From Asticcacaulis sp. ZE23SCel15 (GTDB lineage: Bacteria > Pseudomonadota > Alphaproteobacteria > Caulobacterales > Caulobacteraceae), in assembly GCF_030505395.1 (NCBI RefSeq), contig NZ_CP130044.1:1473001-1537000 (forward strand): a stretch of DNA of 64,000 nt, in the 5' to 3' direction. This document shows, in pieces, positions 35,179 through 43,972 of the stretch. The notes under the pieces are model-generated. The model had not been told where the DNA came from. It was given only the letters and a program-made list of their open reading frames with translations, and did no database searches. A program made the position numbers and the translations under genes. How positions within the stretch are numbered: position 1 is the stretch's first letter; the number at the start of each line of letters is the position of its first letter.

Positions 35179-36331
35179 ATACGGCGGTTTGGGCGGCCTT
35201 GATCAGGCCGTCGATCCCCTTATCGAGCGTGGCCAGCGACTTGGCAAAGCACAGCCGCAGGATCGGCAGTTCGCGGCCTGTCGGGCAAAAGGCCTGAAGT
35301 GGAATGGTCGCCACGCCGCCGGTCTCCAGCGCATGGTGTGCAAAGGCCAGCCCGTCAATCTTAAGGTTCAGCGGCGTCAGGTCGATGTTCAGGAAATAGC
35401 TGCCGTCAGCGGGCAAAATCTCAAACCCGGCATCACCCAAGCGCGTCGCCATATAATCGCGGGCGATGCGCAGTTCCGTGCGCGCCTCATCGAAATTCGC
35501 GGCGGGCAGACCAAGGCCGTAAGCCACGCCATGTTGCAGATTTGGCGGGGTGGTGAAGGTGATGAACTGATGGGCGCGGGCGACCTGATCAATCAGGTGA
35601 CTGGCTCCACACACAAAACCCACTTTCCAACCCGTCAGGGCAAACAGTTTGCCCGCCGATCCGATTTTCAGTGCCCGGTCTTTGAGGCTGTCGATATGCA
35701 GAACGCTTAAGTGCTGCTGGTCAAAGACCACATTTTCCCAGACCTCATCGCTGATGACGACGGCATTATACCTCGCACAAAACCGGCCAAGGCTTTCCAG
35801 CTCATCGTGCGTCAGGGCGTGGGTTGTCGGATTGTTGGGCGTGGTGATCATGACCAACTTGGTGCGATCCGAAAAGGCGGCTTTCAGATCATCATCGTCA
35901 AAGCGCCAGTGCGGCGGTTTAAGCTGCACAACTCTGGGCACACCGCCCGCGCGCTCAATCAGCGGGATATAGGCATCGTACATCGGCTCAAACACCACCA
36001 CCTCATCGCCGGGGGTGATCAACGACAACAGGGCGGCACAAATCGCCTCCGTCGCCCCGGAGGTGATCAGCACATTACCTGTGGTGTCGAGTGTAAGGTT
36101 TTGCGTGCGGCCATAAAACGCCGCGACCGCGTGGCGCAATTCCATCAGCCCGCGCATGGGCGGATACTGGTTTGACTGGTGGATCAGCGCGTTGGCGGCC
36201 GCCCGGCGGACATCTTCAAATCCGTCGCTTTCTGGAAAACCCTGCCCCAGATTGACGGCGCCCAATTCCCGCGCCCGCAACGACATGGTTTCAAAGATCG
36301 AGGTCTTCAGATCAAGAAAGATGGGGTTCAT
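35165..36331 (-). CDS. PLP-dependent aminotransferase (methionine/kynurenine-type, class I)
   Basis: The 388-residue enzyme belongs to fold-type I aminotransferases near the YbdL/methionine aminotransferase and kynurenine aminotransferase group. Visible motifs are NLGQGFPESDGF, QYPPMRGLMELR, ITSGATEAICAAL, VVFEPMYDAY, ITTPNNPTTHAL and the PLP lysine in SAGKLFALTGWKVGF. It probably transfers the amino group of methionine, aromatic or other amino acids to a 2-oxo acid. Start 36331 has GGAG 5 bases upstream. Its end overlaps the MHYT gene by 14 bases on the opposite strand. The exact substrate cannot be read from sequence. Confidence 0.87.
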   Translation of the reverse strand: MNPIFLDLKTSIFETMSLRARELGAVNLGQGFPESDGFEDVRRAAANALIHQSNQYPPMRGLMELRHAVAAFYGRTQNLTLDTTGNVLITSGATEAICAALLSLITPGDEVVVFEPMYDAYIPLIERAGGVPRVVQLKPPHWRFDDDDLKAAFSDRTKLVMITTPNNPTTHALTHDELESLGRFCARYNAVVISDEVWENVVFDQQHLSVLHIDSLKDRALKIGSAGKLFALTGWKVGFVCGASHLIDQVARAHQFITFTTPPNLQHGVAYGLGLPAANFDEARTELRIARDYMATRLGDAGFEILPADGSYFLNIDLTPLNLKIDGLAFAHHALETGGVATIPLQAFCPTGRELPILRLCFAKSLATLDKGIDGLIKAAQTAVFKPI

Positions 36332-36349
36332 ACGGGCTCCGGCAGGCAA

Positions 36350-36441
36350 GCGCATTCCGAAAAGTGTGAAGCGGTTTTCGGAATGCGCGTTAAACAAAAA
36401 AACTAGAGCAAAATTACAATCCATTGGTCGGAATTTTGCTC
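36350..36441. repeat. Composite palindromic intergenic repeat
   Basis: Two long inverted repeats lie back to back: GCGCATTCCGAAAA (36350-36363) with TTTTCGGAATGCGC (36375-36388), a perfect 14-base pair, and GAGCAAAATT (36406-36415) with AATTTTGCTC (36432-36441), a perfect 10-base pair. The first strongly resembles an interspersed palindrome I recall from several alphaproteobacteria. The remaining bases up to the GNAT gene (36442-36576) are AT-rich and hold nothing recognisable beyond a likely promoter. Confidence 0.65.
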
Positions 36442-36576
36442 AAGCGCTTACGCTGTTTTTATTTATGGGTCGCGGTTAATTTAAAGTGTTAAATTTTACC
36501 GCATCGATGGCTGTTGGTAACTTTTTGCTAACCCTTTTTTAGTCAGTATCGGCCCTTCATAAAGGGTCTTTACAAC

Positions 36577-37074
36577 ATGCTCGCGCGTTTTAAAACAAAA
36601 CCCGCCGAGATCAGCTTACGCGACGTCGGTCACAGCGATCTCAATGTCTTTTTCGCGCAGCAGCAGGATGCCGAGGCCAATCATATGGCCGCTTTCACGC
36701 CGCGTAATCCGTCCGACCGTATCGCGTTTGATAAGTTTTGGACCCATATCCGCACTGACCCAACCATCCTTCGCCGCACCATTCTTTGGGAAGGCCAGAT
36801 CGCGGGCAGCATCGTCAGTTTTGACTGCATGGGCGTGCGCTGCGTCGGCTACTGGCTGGGGCGGGAGTTCTGGGGGCATGGGATTGCGACCGAGGCTTTG
36901 ATACAGTTTCTGGAGGTCGAGCCGAAACGCCCGCTATTTGCACGCATTGCCTTTGACAATCTGGCCTCCCAGCGCGTGCTGGAAAAATGCGGGTTTAGCC
37001 TGATCGGTCATGACCGCTACTATGCCGAAGCGCGCAAAACGGCGATCCGCGAAAACGTGCTGCGGCTTACCTGA
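36577..37074 (+). CDS. GNAT-family N-acetyltransferase (RimJ/RimL-like)
   Basis: The 165-residue protein has the GNAT fold with the acetyl-CoA loop in GYWLGREFWGHGIATEAL and the FDNLASQRVLEKCGF motif common to RimJ/RimL-type enzymes. It should transfer an acetyl group from acetyl-CoA to a protein N-terminus or a small amine in the cytoplasm. It ends within the stop region of the convergent symporter gene (8-base overlap). The substrate is unknown. Confidence 0.85.
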   Translation: MLARFKTKPAEISLRDVGHSDLNVFFAQQQDAEANHMAAFTPRNPSDRIAFDKFWTHIRTDPTILRRTILWEGQIAGSIVSFDCMGVRCVGYWLGREFWGHGIATEALIQFLEVEPKRPLFARIAFDNLASQRVLEKCGFSLIGHDRYYAEARKTAIRENVLRLT

Positions 37075-38662
37075 ACATCCACACCACTGCGGCGGTGACG
37101 GCAATTAAAGCCACCGACAGGATGCGGTAGTTCTGCCACCATGGCACGGACCTTAACGCCTGCGTTTCCCGGTGCCACAGATCGCCGGAAAAGGTCAGCG
37201 GGTTGACGCGCTCAGCCTCCGGTGGGGCCGTCATCAGGCTGGTGATGGCAGTCGCAACCAAACTGACCATAAAGATGACGAATGCTGATTTCAGGAAATG
37301 CAGATCAATAATGTGCGCGATTTCCACGCCGATGAAAAACACTACGCTCAATAGGGTGCCAAGGATCAGTCCCACCTTGGCCCCAGCATCATTAGCCCTG
37401 CGCCAAAACAGGCCCGCAAAAAATACCGCAGCGACCGGCGGCACGAAATAGCTTAAAATCGCCTGCAAATATTGCCACAGACTGTCGCGCATCGCCCCGA
37501 TCATCGGCACCCATAACATCGACAGCAGCATGAGAATAACGACCGTAATCCGGCCGGAGCGGATCAGCGCCGCATCGCTCATATCCGGCCGGAACCTTCT
37601 CACAAAATCCATAGTAACCAAAGTCGACGCTGCATTATAATTGGCCGCCAAGGTTGAGATAATGGTGGCCAGAAAGGCGGCGATCAGTATGCCCAAAATG
37701 CCGGTCGGCAGCAGGGTCAGGATCAAACTGGGGAAGACCTGATCGGGGCGCTCAAGGCTCGGAAAAATCAGCAGGGCCGCCACACCGGGGATGCACAACA
37801 AAAACAAAGAACTTAACTTAAGCAACCCCGCAAACAGGCCGCCCCAGCGCCCGTGATCGAGCGACCGTGCTGCCAGCATTCGCTGCACCATAAACTGATT
37901 GGTGCACCAGAAATAAAAGCCGATGATCAGCCCGCCAGTAACCAGCCCCGTCCACGGCATGACCGGATCGCTGTCTGGCCGGATCAGGCTGAGGTGAGAA
38001 GCGGGCACGCCGTTTTTGATGGCTTCCCAACCGCCCGCCGCATTGACGGTCAAAACTGCGACAATCACGCCACCGATCAGCAGAATGACCGCCTGAATCG
38101 CTTCGGTGACCATGACCGCACGAAGGCCGCCGATGATCAGGAATATGCCCGCACACAGGGCCAGCACACACGATATCTGCCACAGGGCGACACCGGGCAA
38201 CAGGATTTGCAGCAGCACCCCGCCCGCGAACAACGCCCCTGCCGTATCGGCCAGCACACACAGAAAAATGGTCAGACCCGACAGATAGGTGCGCGCAAAC
38301 CGCGAATAGCGCCGCTCAAGAAACTCCGGCACGGTGAACACATTCGAGGACAGATAGGTCGGCAGCACAAACGCACAAAACAGCGGCAGGACCAGCGTGC
38401 CCATCCACTCATAATTATGGACATTAATCCCGTGCGCATAGGCTGATCCCGGCAGGCCAATCATACCGACGGCGGTCATGTTGGAGGCAAACAGCGCAAA
38501 GCCGATCATGTACCACGGGGCCGATCGCCCAGCCAGAAAATGATCGCGGGCCTTGTCGGCGTTTAGCGCACCGCGGCGCGCCATCAGCGCCAGCGTGACC
38601 AACCCGATTAGATAGGCCGCGATGATAACACTATCGACCCAAGATAACTGAAACCCTGCCAT
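37067..38662 (-). CDS. Sodium/solute symporter (SSS family, SGLT-like)
   Basis: The 531-residue inner-membrane protein has about 13-14 helices and SSS-family features: DHFLAGRSAPWYMIGFALFA with SNMTAVGMIGLPG, YWWCTNQ-like FYFWCTNQFMVQRMLAARS, and ATIISTLAANYNAASTLVTMDF. It imports a sugar or related solute with sodium. The neighbouring GH97 glycosidase and MipA genes suggest a sugar, but this is inference. It is separated from the mipA-type gene by 50 bases on the same strand. Confidence 0.88.
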   Translation of the reverse strand: MAGFQLSWVDSVIIAAYLIGLVTLALMARRGALNADKARDHFLAGRSAPWYMIGFALFASNMTAVGMIGLPGSAYAHGINVHNYEWMGTLVLPLFCAFVLPTYLSSNVFTVPEFLERRYSRFARTYLSGLTIFLCVLADTAGALFAGGVLLQILLPGVALWQISCVLALCAGIFLIIGGLRAVMVTEAIQAVILLIGGVIVAVLTVNAAGGWEAIKNGVPASHLSLIRPDSDPVMPWTGLVTGGLIIGFYFWCTNQFMVQRMLAARSLDHGRWGGLFAGLLKLSSLFLLCIPGVAALLIFPSLERPDQVFPSLILTLLPTGILGILIAAFLATIISTLAANYNAASTLVTMDFVRRFRPDMSDAALIRSGRITVVILMLLSMLWVPMIGAMRDSLWQYLQAILSYFVPPVAAVFFAGLFWRRANDAGAKVGLILGTLLSVVFFIGVEIAHIIDLHFLKSAFVIFMVSLVATAITSLMTAPPEAERVNPLTFSGDLWHRETQALRSVPWWQNYRILSVALIAVTAAVVWMFR

Positions 38663-38712
38663 ATCGTCCCTGCGGTTTTTTCAGGGAACATGACAGGGTT
38701 TGGGGCTGTGCG

Positions 38713-39510
38713 CTAGTTGTCAGAATGGAAGCGACGCACCACGACAATGCCCCAACGATAGGCCATGTCTTTGTTTTCTCGCGCTTGAATGAGGGGGCTG
38801 TCGGCCACGTCCCCAAGCGCTTTTTCCGCGTTCACAAAGGTGCCAATGCCGTATTGCCTGATCGGCGTCATCATCAGGAACGCGACGCCCACGTTCTGCA
38901 CCCCGCCACCCAGATTATAGGGGGCAATGCCGGTGGCGGCGGATTCTTCAGGGTCGATCCCGAAAAAGGCCTGATTGGTTTTTTTATTGCCACCGCGCAC
39001 ATAGGCCAGGCTTTGCAGCAGACCGACCTTGGTGATGTCCTGCCGGGAGGCCGACACCTGCCAGGCCGACCCTTCGGATTGGCCGCTGATGTCCTGACCG
39101 ATCCGGCCGCCGATCGAGACATTATCGAGCACCCGCACATAGGCATAGGTGGCCGCGTCCCAGCCACGTTCAGGCAAGACGAGGCCTTCAACATTTGATT
39201 GTCCGGCATAGCGTGGGCGCAACTGAAACCCGGCGCGGACCTTGTCGCGCAAAATGGCATTATAGCCCAGACCATCAAGGCCGTTGGCATAGAGGCGGTT
39301 CTTATAGTTGAACGATCCCCACGCCGTGACGCGCACCTGATTAGGGTCTTTGCCACTGGGGCTAAAGCCATAGACGGGGCCTGCGCCGACATCGAGCGTC
39401 CAGGTTTTTGGCGCTTCGACGGCCTTAAACGGCTGGGCCTGAGCGTGGGCCATCTGGGCCGTGGTCATCATGGCCAGCGGAGCGAGCAGGGCGGCGGCAA
39501 TTTTCAACAT
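38713..39510 (-). CDS. MipA/OmpV-family outer-membrane protein
   Basis: The 265-residue protein has a signal peptide (about 1-23, ending MAHAQ) and the MipA/OmpV pattern: VGAGPVYGFSPSGKD near the start, RAGFQLRPRYAG, and the family hallmark FFGIDPEESAATGIAPYNLG, ending with strand-like IVVVRRFHSDN. Members form small outer-membrane barrels, some described as scaffolds for murein enzymes. The function here is unknown. It may be co-transcribed with the SSS symporter that follows. Confidence 0.8.
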   Translation of the reverse strand: MLKIAAALLAPLAMMTTAQMAHAQAQPFKAVEAPKTWTLDVGAGPVYGFSPSGKDPNQVRVTAWGSFNYKNRLYANGLDGLGYNAILRDKVRAGFQLRPRYAGQSNVEGLVLPERGWDAATYAYVRVLDNVSIGGRIGQDISGQSEGSAWQVSASRQDITKVGLLQSLAYVRGGNKKTNQAFFGIDPEESAATGIAPYNLGGGVQNVGVAFLMMTPIRQYGIGTFVNAEKALGDVADSPLIQARENKDMAYRWGIVVVRRFHSDN

Positions 39511-39604
39511 GGAGTCTCTCTTATTAGATGGTTGCCGCCCACATAGGATGTTACCGGCTTAGATCAACCCTTTAGCACCTGCAAAAACAAAGTATCTATA
39601 GGTT

Positions 39605-41632
39605 TTACGGTGCAAATCTGATCGCCCGAAACCTTATAGCTGCGCCGCCGCCGGGGGCGAGGTTCAGGGTAATAGTGTCGTGAGCCGTCAGGGTATGCGT
39701 ATCGATGACAAAGTGGTGGCGAGTATCGGTGCGGTAATCGGTATCGTCCGCGTCGCGATAAATGGTCGCCTGATAGGCCATGCCCGGATCGAGAAAATCA
39801 AGCGCGACGTCAAGCTTACGCGGTTGCGCATTGGTGGCGGCCCCCAGATACCAGTCATCTGACCCGCGGCCTTTGCGCGCAATCGTCACAAATTCTCCGA
39901 CCTCACCATTCAGCACGCGCGTGTCCGACCAGTCCGTAGGGACGTCCTTGATAAACTGAAACGCCTCCATATGTCTTTGGTAGTTCTCGATCGTATCGGC
40001 GGCCATCTGCACCGGCGAATAGATGACGACATAAAGCGCCAGTTGCTTAGCGATCGTCGAATTGAGCGGCTGATTCACGCCCTCTAAGCTCAATATCCCC
40101 GGCGTGAAATCCATCGGGCCGGACAGAAGGCGCGTGAACACCAGATTAAGCTCATGTTCTGGCGGATTGGGCGGATTACCCCAGGCATTATATTCCATAC
40201 CGCGGGCCCCTTCGCGGGCGACCCAGTTGGGATAGGTGCGGCGCAGACCCGTATCTTTGATCGGCTCATGGGCGTTGATGCTGATCCGGCGTTTGGCGGC
40301 TTCCGTCACGACCTTGAGGTGATGACGTGACGCGGCCTGACCGTCGTGCCAGGCGTAATGGTCGCGGCCTTGGTCATCAATTGTGCGGAATCCGCCCGCA
40401 TCCGACACATAGCCGGTTTTGACGGAGTCGACACCTAGCCCCCGATAGAGATCAAGGGCGGCCTCAAGTTGAGATTCATAAAGCGCAGCATTGCCCGCCG
40501 TTTCATGATGTCCAACGATGCGCACGCCTTTGGATTTGGCGTATGCCGCCACGGCCTCCAGATCAAAATCAGGGTAGGCGGTGGTGAAGTCAAAGGTGCT
40601 GCCGTCCGCAAACCATTCCGCGTCCCAGCTGGTGTTCCAGCCTTCGATCAGCACACCGCGGATGTCATGCTCTGCCGCAAAATCGATGTAGGCTTTGGCG
40701 CGCTGCGTCGTCGCGCCATGTTTGTCACCTGATCCCCATGTCGCCAGCCCTAGATGCATTTCCCACCAGATGCCGATGAATTTGTGGGGCACAACCCATG
40801 ACACTTCGCCCAGCGCGTTGGGTTCATTGAGGTTGAGGATAAGATCGTTTTCAACAAGCCCACCTGCGGTACCCGCGATCTGCACCGTCCGCCAAGGTGT
40901 CTTGAATGGCGCCGTGCGCACCACCTTGGGGCCGATGCCGGACGGCGACAGATTGGCCTTTAAGACCTGCCCGGTAGATCTGCGTAGCCACATGGCCGAA
41001 TAATCAACGAGCGCGGCTTCGTGCAGGGCCAGATGCAGGCCAGAAGCTGTGCGCAGGGTGATCGGGGTGTGGGCCTGAGACACCTCGGCCAGCGGAGTCT
41101 TGTTGTAAAGAAATTCGTACCGGCTCCACTCTCCCGCCGGAATCCACCAGGCGGTGGCGGGTTCGGTGATGGCAAACTCGGTCTGTTCCTCGACTATATT
41201 GACGGCTTTAAGCTGCGGCTGATCGGGGAACTCATAACGAAAGCCAAAGCCGTTATCGAACAGGCGGAACACCACAGTAATTTGGCGCAAAAGCCGGTTA
41301 CGCTCGGTCAGGTCGATGCGCAGTTCGGTGTAATTATTGCGCACAAATTGGCGCTCCCCCCACGGCAGCTCCCACGTCTCATCGTGCTGGGATTGCGACT
41401 GCCCGGTCAGGGTCAGGTTGCGCTCCCACTTCGGCTGATCGGCAAACAGGAAACCCAGTTTCGACGGGGAGATAATCTCCTGACCGTGGCGCGAAATAGA
41501 ATATGTCGCGTGGCCTTCGTTGCCTATACGGATTTGCACGGTGATTGAGCCATCGGGTGAGGAGCTTTGCGCCACCACCTCACCGGCGCGCGCCGACGGA
41601 ACGGCAAAGGCGGTGGTTGCAGAGTCGGTCAT
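39605..41632 (-). CDS. Glycoside hydrolase family 97 (alpha-glucosidase/galactosidase type)
   Basis: The 675-residue enzyme has the GH97 plan: N-terminal beta-sandwich (about 20-270; GFGFRYEFPDQP, WWIPAGEWSRYE), a TIM barrel (about 275-575; FIGIWWEMHLG, RGVLIEGWNTSWDAEWF, VRIVGHHETAGN, VDSVKTGYVSDAGG, SINAHEPIKDTGLRRTYPN) and a C-terminal beta domain. The glutamates and the DSVKTGY aspartate fit the family's catalytic region. Such enzymes release glucose or galactose from oligosaccharides. Unusually it has no clear signal peptide (the N-terminus MTDSATTAFAVPSARAG lacks charges and a hydrophobic core) and starts as an ATGA overlap with ohrR. An in-frame stop lies just upstream. Confidence 0.88.
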   Translation of the reverse strand: MTDSATTAFAVPSARAGEVVAQSSSPDGSITVQIRIGNEGHATYSISRHGQEIISPSKLGFLFADQPKWERNLTLTGQSQSQHDETWELPWGERQFVRNNYTELRIDLTERNRLLRQITVVFRLFDNGFGFRYEFPDQPQLKAVNIVEEQTEFAITEPATAWWIPAGEWSRYEFLYNKTPLAEVSQAHTPITLRTASGLHLALHEAALVDYSAMWLRRSTGQVLKANLSPSGIGPKVVRTAPFKTPWRTVQIAGTAGGLVENDLILNLNEPNALGEVSWVVPHKFIGIWWEMHLGLATWGSGDKHGATTQRAKAYIDFAAEHDIRGVLIEGWNTSWDAEWFADGSTFDFTTAYPDFDLEAVAAYAKSKGVRIVGHHETAGNAALYESQLEAALDLYRGLGVDSVKTGYVSDAGGFRTIDDQGRDHYAWHDGQAASRHHLKVVTEAAKRRISINAHEPIKDTGLRRTYPNWVAREGARGMEYNAWGNPPNPPEHELNLVFTRLLSGPMDFTPGILSLEGVNQPLNSTIAKQLALYVVIYSPVQMAADTIENYQRHMEAFQFIKDVPTDWSDTRVLNGEVGEFVTIARKGRGSDDWYLGAATNAQPRKLDVALDFLDPGMAYQATIYRDADDTDYRTDTRHHFVIDTHTLTAHDTITLNLAPGGGAAIRFRAIRFAP

Positions 41633-42090
41633 GAGCGGCCACCGGCATCAGAGCGCAGCGCCAGCCCCAGTTTGCGCACATCTTGTCCCAAGGTCATGAC
41701 CTGCTCGACACTCATCCCCATTGCGCCGAGCATCTCATGCGGGATGCAGATCGCCTTTTGCTTAAGCGCTTTACCTGCCTCGGTCAGGGTGATGCGCATG
41801 ACCCGCTCATCGTTGAGGTCACGGGTACGGTTGATATAGCCCGTCGCCTGCAAACGCTTAAGCAGCGGCGTCAGGGTGCCGCTATCGAGAAACAACGGCT
41901 TGCCCAGTTCGCTGACCGACTGATCATTCTTTTCCCACAGCAGGAGCATCACAAGGTACTGCGGATAGGTCAGATTCAGCGGGTCCAGATGCGGCTTATA
42001 GGCCGCCGTGAAGGCATGGGCGGTCGAATGAACCGCAAAACAAATCTGGTTGTGCAGCCATAATTCGGGGGTTTCGCAGGTTTCTGACAT
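41629..42090 (-). CDS. ohrR: MarR-family organic-peroxide sensor OhrR
   Basis: The 153-residue regulator has the OhrR N-terminal region LHNQICFAVHSTAHAF with the peroxide-sensing cysteine C17, the LTYPQYLVMLLLWE helix with conserved tyrosine, and the MarR winged helix (SGTLTPLLKRLQATGYINRT). Oxidation of this cysteine by organic hydroperoxides releases it from DNA and turns on ohr. It is divergent from ohr, and the shared gap holds three matching operators. Its stop overlaps the start of a GH97 gene, an unexpected partner. Confidence 0.92.
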   Translation of the reverse strand: MSETCETPELWLHNQICFAVHSTAHAFTAAYKPHLDPLNLTYPQYLVMLLLWEKNDQSVSELGKPLFLDSGTLTPLLKRLQATGYINRTRDLNDERVMRITLTEAGKALKQKAICIPHEMLGAMGMSVEQVMTLGQDVRKLGLALRSDAGGRS

Positions 42091-42137
42091 TTTTTATCCT
42101 TTAATATCAGATGGGTAGCATATTTTTGCAAAAAAAT

Positions 42138-42189
42138 CAATTAAATTGCACACAATTCAATTGACAAAACATTGCGCACAATTTAATTA
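42138..42189. promoter_or_regulatory. Three OhrR-type operators and the ohr promoter
   Basis: CAATTAAATTG (42138-42148) and CAATTCAATTG (42153-42163) are perfect 11-base palindromes, and CAATTTAATTA (42179-42189) is a near match. All fit the AT-rich OhrR box. The ohr promoter reads TTGACA (42161-42166), 17 bases, TAATTA (42184-42189), so the second operator touches the -35 box and the third covers the -10 box. Confidence 0.8.
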
Positions 42190-42239
42190 TCCATCATCGA
42201 AATGTAACTGCGTTCATATCAAACCTAAAGGAGACTATC

Positions 42240-42668
42240 ATGACCACCAAGATCAACGCTCTTTATACCGCCCATGCCCGCGCTACCGGCGGCCGTGAAG
42301 GCACCGGCTCCACCGACGACGGCAAGGTTGCCGTCAAGCTGTCGACGCCTAAGGAACTGGGCGGCGCCGGCGGCGACGGCACCAATCCGGAACAATTGTT
42401 TGGCATAGGCTATGCCGCCTGTTTCATCGGTGCTTTGAAATTTGTCGGTGGCCGCGATAAGGTGGCCGTGCCTGCTGACACCACCATCAACTCTTCGGTC
42501 GGTATCGGGCAAATCCCCGGCGGGTTCGGCCTTGAGGTCACGCTGAAGATTTCCCTGCCGGGCGTTGAGGCCGATGTGGCCGACCGCCTGATCGCGGAAG
42601 CCCATAAGGTCTGCCCGTATTCCAACGCCACGCGCGGTAATATCGAAGTGACGTTGGTTAGGGTTTAA
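42240..42668 (+). CDS. ohr: Organic hydroperoxide resistance protein Ohr
   Basis: The 142-residue thiol peroxidase has both active cysteines, C61 (GYAACFIG) and C125 (KVCPYSNATRGN), and the conserved GTNPEQLFG. It reduces organic and fatty-acid hydroperoxides in the cytoplasm, usually with lipoylated proteins as reductant. It has a good Shine-Dalgarno sequence (AAAGGAGA) about 7 bases before the ATG. OhrR is encoded divergently. The 3' end overlaps the convergent symporter gene by 11 bases. Confidence 0.95.
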   Translation: MTTKINALYTAHARATGGREGTGSTDDGKVAVKLSTPKELGGAGGDGTNPEQLFGIGYAACFIGALKFVGGRDKVAVPADTTINSSVGIGQIPGGFGLEVTLKISLPGVEADVADRLIAEAHKVCPYSNATRGNIEVTLVRV

Positions 42669-43917
42669 TCACGCTAACTTCCGGCCTGATCAGCAGGGGA
42701 CTTTCCTTGTCGATCAGGCCGTTTTCGCGTGCTACCAGCGTTGGGATCAGGATCTGACCCGTCACATTGGTGGCCGTTCTGACCATGTCGATGATGCGGT
42801 CAATCGCTGCCAGCAGCGCCAGCCCCTCAATTGGTAATCCTACCGTTACCAGAGTGATCGTCAGCATGACAGTGGCCACGCCCGGTACACCCGCCGTGGC
42901 CAGAGATCCCAAGACCGAACTGAAATAGATCAAAACGATCTGAGCCGTCGTCAGCTCAATCCCGAAATAGTTGGCGGTGAAGATCGAGGCTATGGCCGGG
43001 TAAATCGCCCCGCAGCCATCCATCTTCATATTCGCCCCCAGCGGCACAGCAAAGCCCGCGTAGGACGGCGAGAGTTTGAGATTATTGATCGCTGAATTGA
43101 GCGACACCGGCAGGGTGCCGAGCGACGAGCAGGTAAAAAACGCCGTCTGCTGGGCCTGAAATACGCCTTTGTAAAACCCGCTCACCCGCAAGCCATGCAG
43201 CTTGAGCAATATCGGGTAGATCACAAATACATGGATCAGGCAGGCGAGGTAAATCGCGCCGATGAAACCCAAAAGGGGCGTCAGGCTTTCCAACCCGTAT
43301 GAGCCGACCACCGACCCGATCAATCCGAACACCCCGATGGGGGTCAGGCGGATGATCCAGCGGGTGATCTGAAACATGACCTGTGAACCCTGATCAACGA
43401 TGCGGCTTAAGGCTTCGGTTTTATCGCGCAAAGCCGCAAGGGCTGCGCCGACAATGATGGCGACAAACACAACGCTTAACACCTGCCCCTTGGCGAAGGC
43501 ATCGATGATATTGGTGGGGACTATGCCTAAGAACACATCGACGACCGGCGGGATGTCCTTGGGTTTAAGCTCGGCCAGCGGCAGGCCGGTCAGGCCAAGC
43601 CCCGGCTGAAACAAGTGGCCAATTCCAAGCCCAAGCGTCACCGCCAGCGCCGAGGTGATCATAAACCACAGGATGGTTTGCACGCCTAACTTAACCGCCT
43701 TGCCGCCGTCCTGATGGCCCAGTTTGGCAATCGATGAGGCTATAGTGAAAAATACCAACGGCACGATCAGCATCTTGATCAGCCGTAAAAACAGATCGCC
43801 GATCGGCTCAACATAGGGCACGGCCCGTTCGCCGAAAATCACTCCGACGGCAATACCGGCCACAAGCCCGATGACGGTGCGCAGCCAGAACGGGATTTTA
43901 TTAAGCAGGCTGAGCAT
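42658..43917 (-). CDS. Dicarboxylate/amino acid:cation symporter (DAACS family)
   Basis: The 419-residue membrane protein has about eight helices and two re-entrant loops with family motifs: FFTCSSLGTLPVSLNSA (the serine-rich loop), GANMKMDGCGAIYPAIASIF, GVPGVATVMLTI and the substrate-binding DRIIDMVRTATNVTGQ. Relatives are GltP/GltT and DctA, which import glutamate, aspartate or C4-dicarboxylates with protons or sodium. The amino-acid substrate cannot be decided. It is transcribed alone. Confidence 0.9.
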   Translation of the reverse strand: MLSLLNKIPFWLRTVIGLVAGIAVGVIFGERAVPYVEPIGDLFLRLIKMLIVPLVFFTIASSIAKLGHQDGGKAVKLGVQTILWFMITSALAVTLGLGIGHLFQPGLGLTGLPLAELKPKDIPPVVDVFLGIVPTNIIDAFAKGQVLSVVFVAIIVGAALAALRDKTEALSRIVDQGSQVMFQITRWIIRLTPIGVFGLIGSVVGSYGLESLTPLLGFIGAIYLACLIHVFVIYPILLKLHGLRVSGFYKGVFQAQQTAFFTCSSLGTLPVSLNSAINNLKLSPSYAGFAVPLGANMKMDGCGAIYPAIASIFTANYFGIELTTAQIVLIYFSSVLGSLATAGVPGVATVMLTITLVTVGLPIEGLALLAAIDRIIDMVRTATNVTGQILIPTLVARENGLIDKESPLLIRPEVSVIKP

Positions 43918-43972
43918 GGAGATTACCAGAGGTGAGCGACCAGACAGACATATAGGGGCTAAGCCTTAGCTG

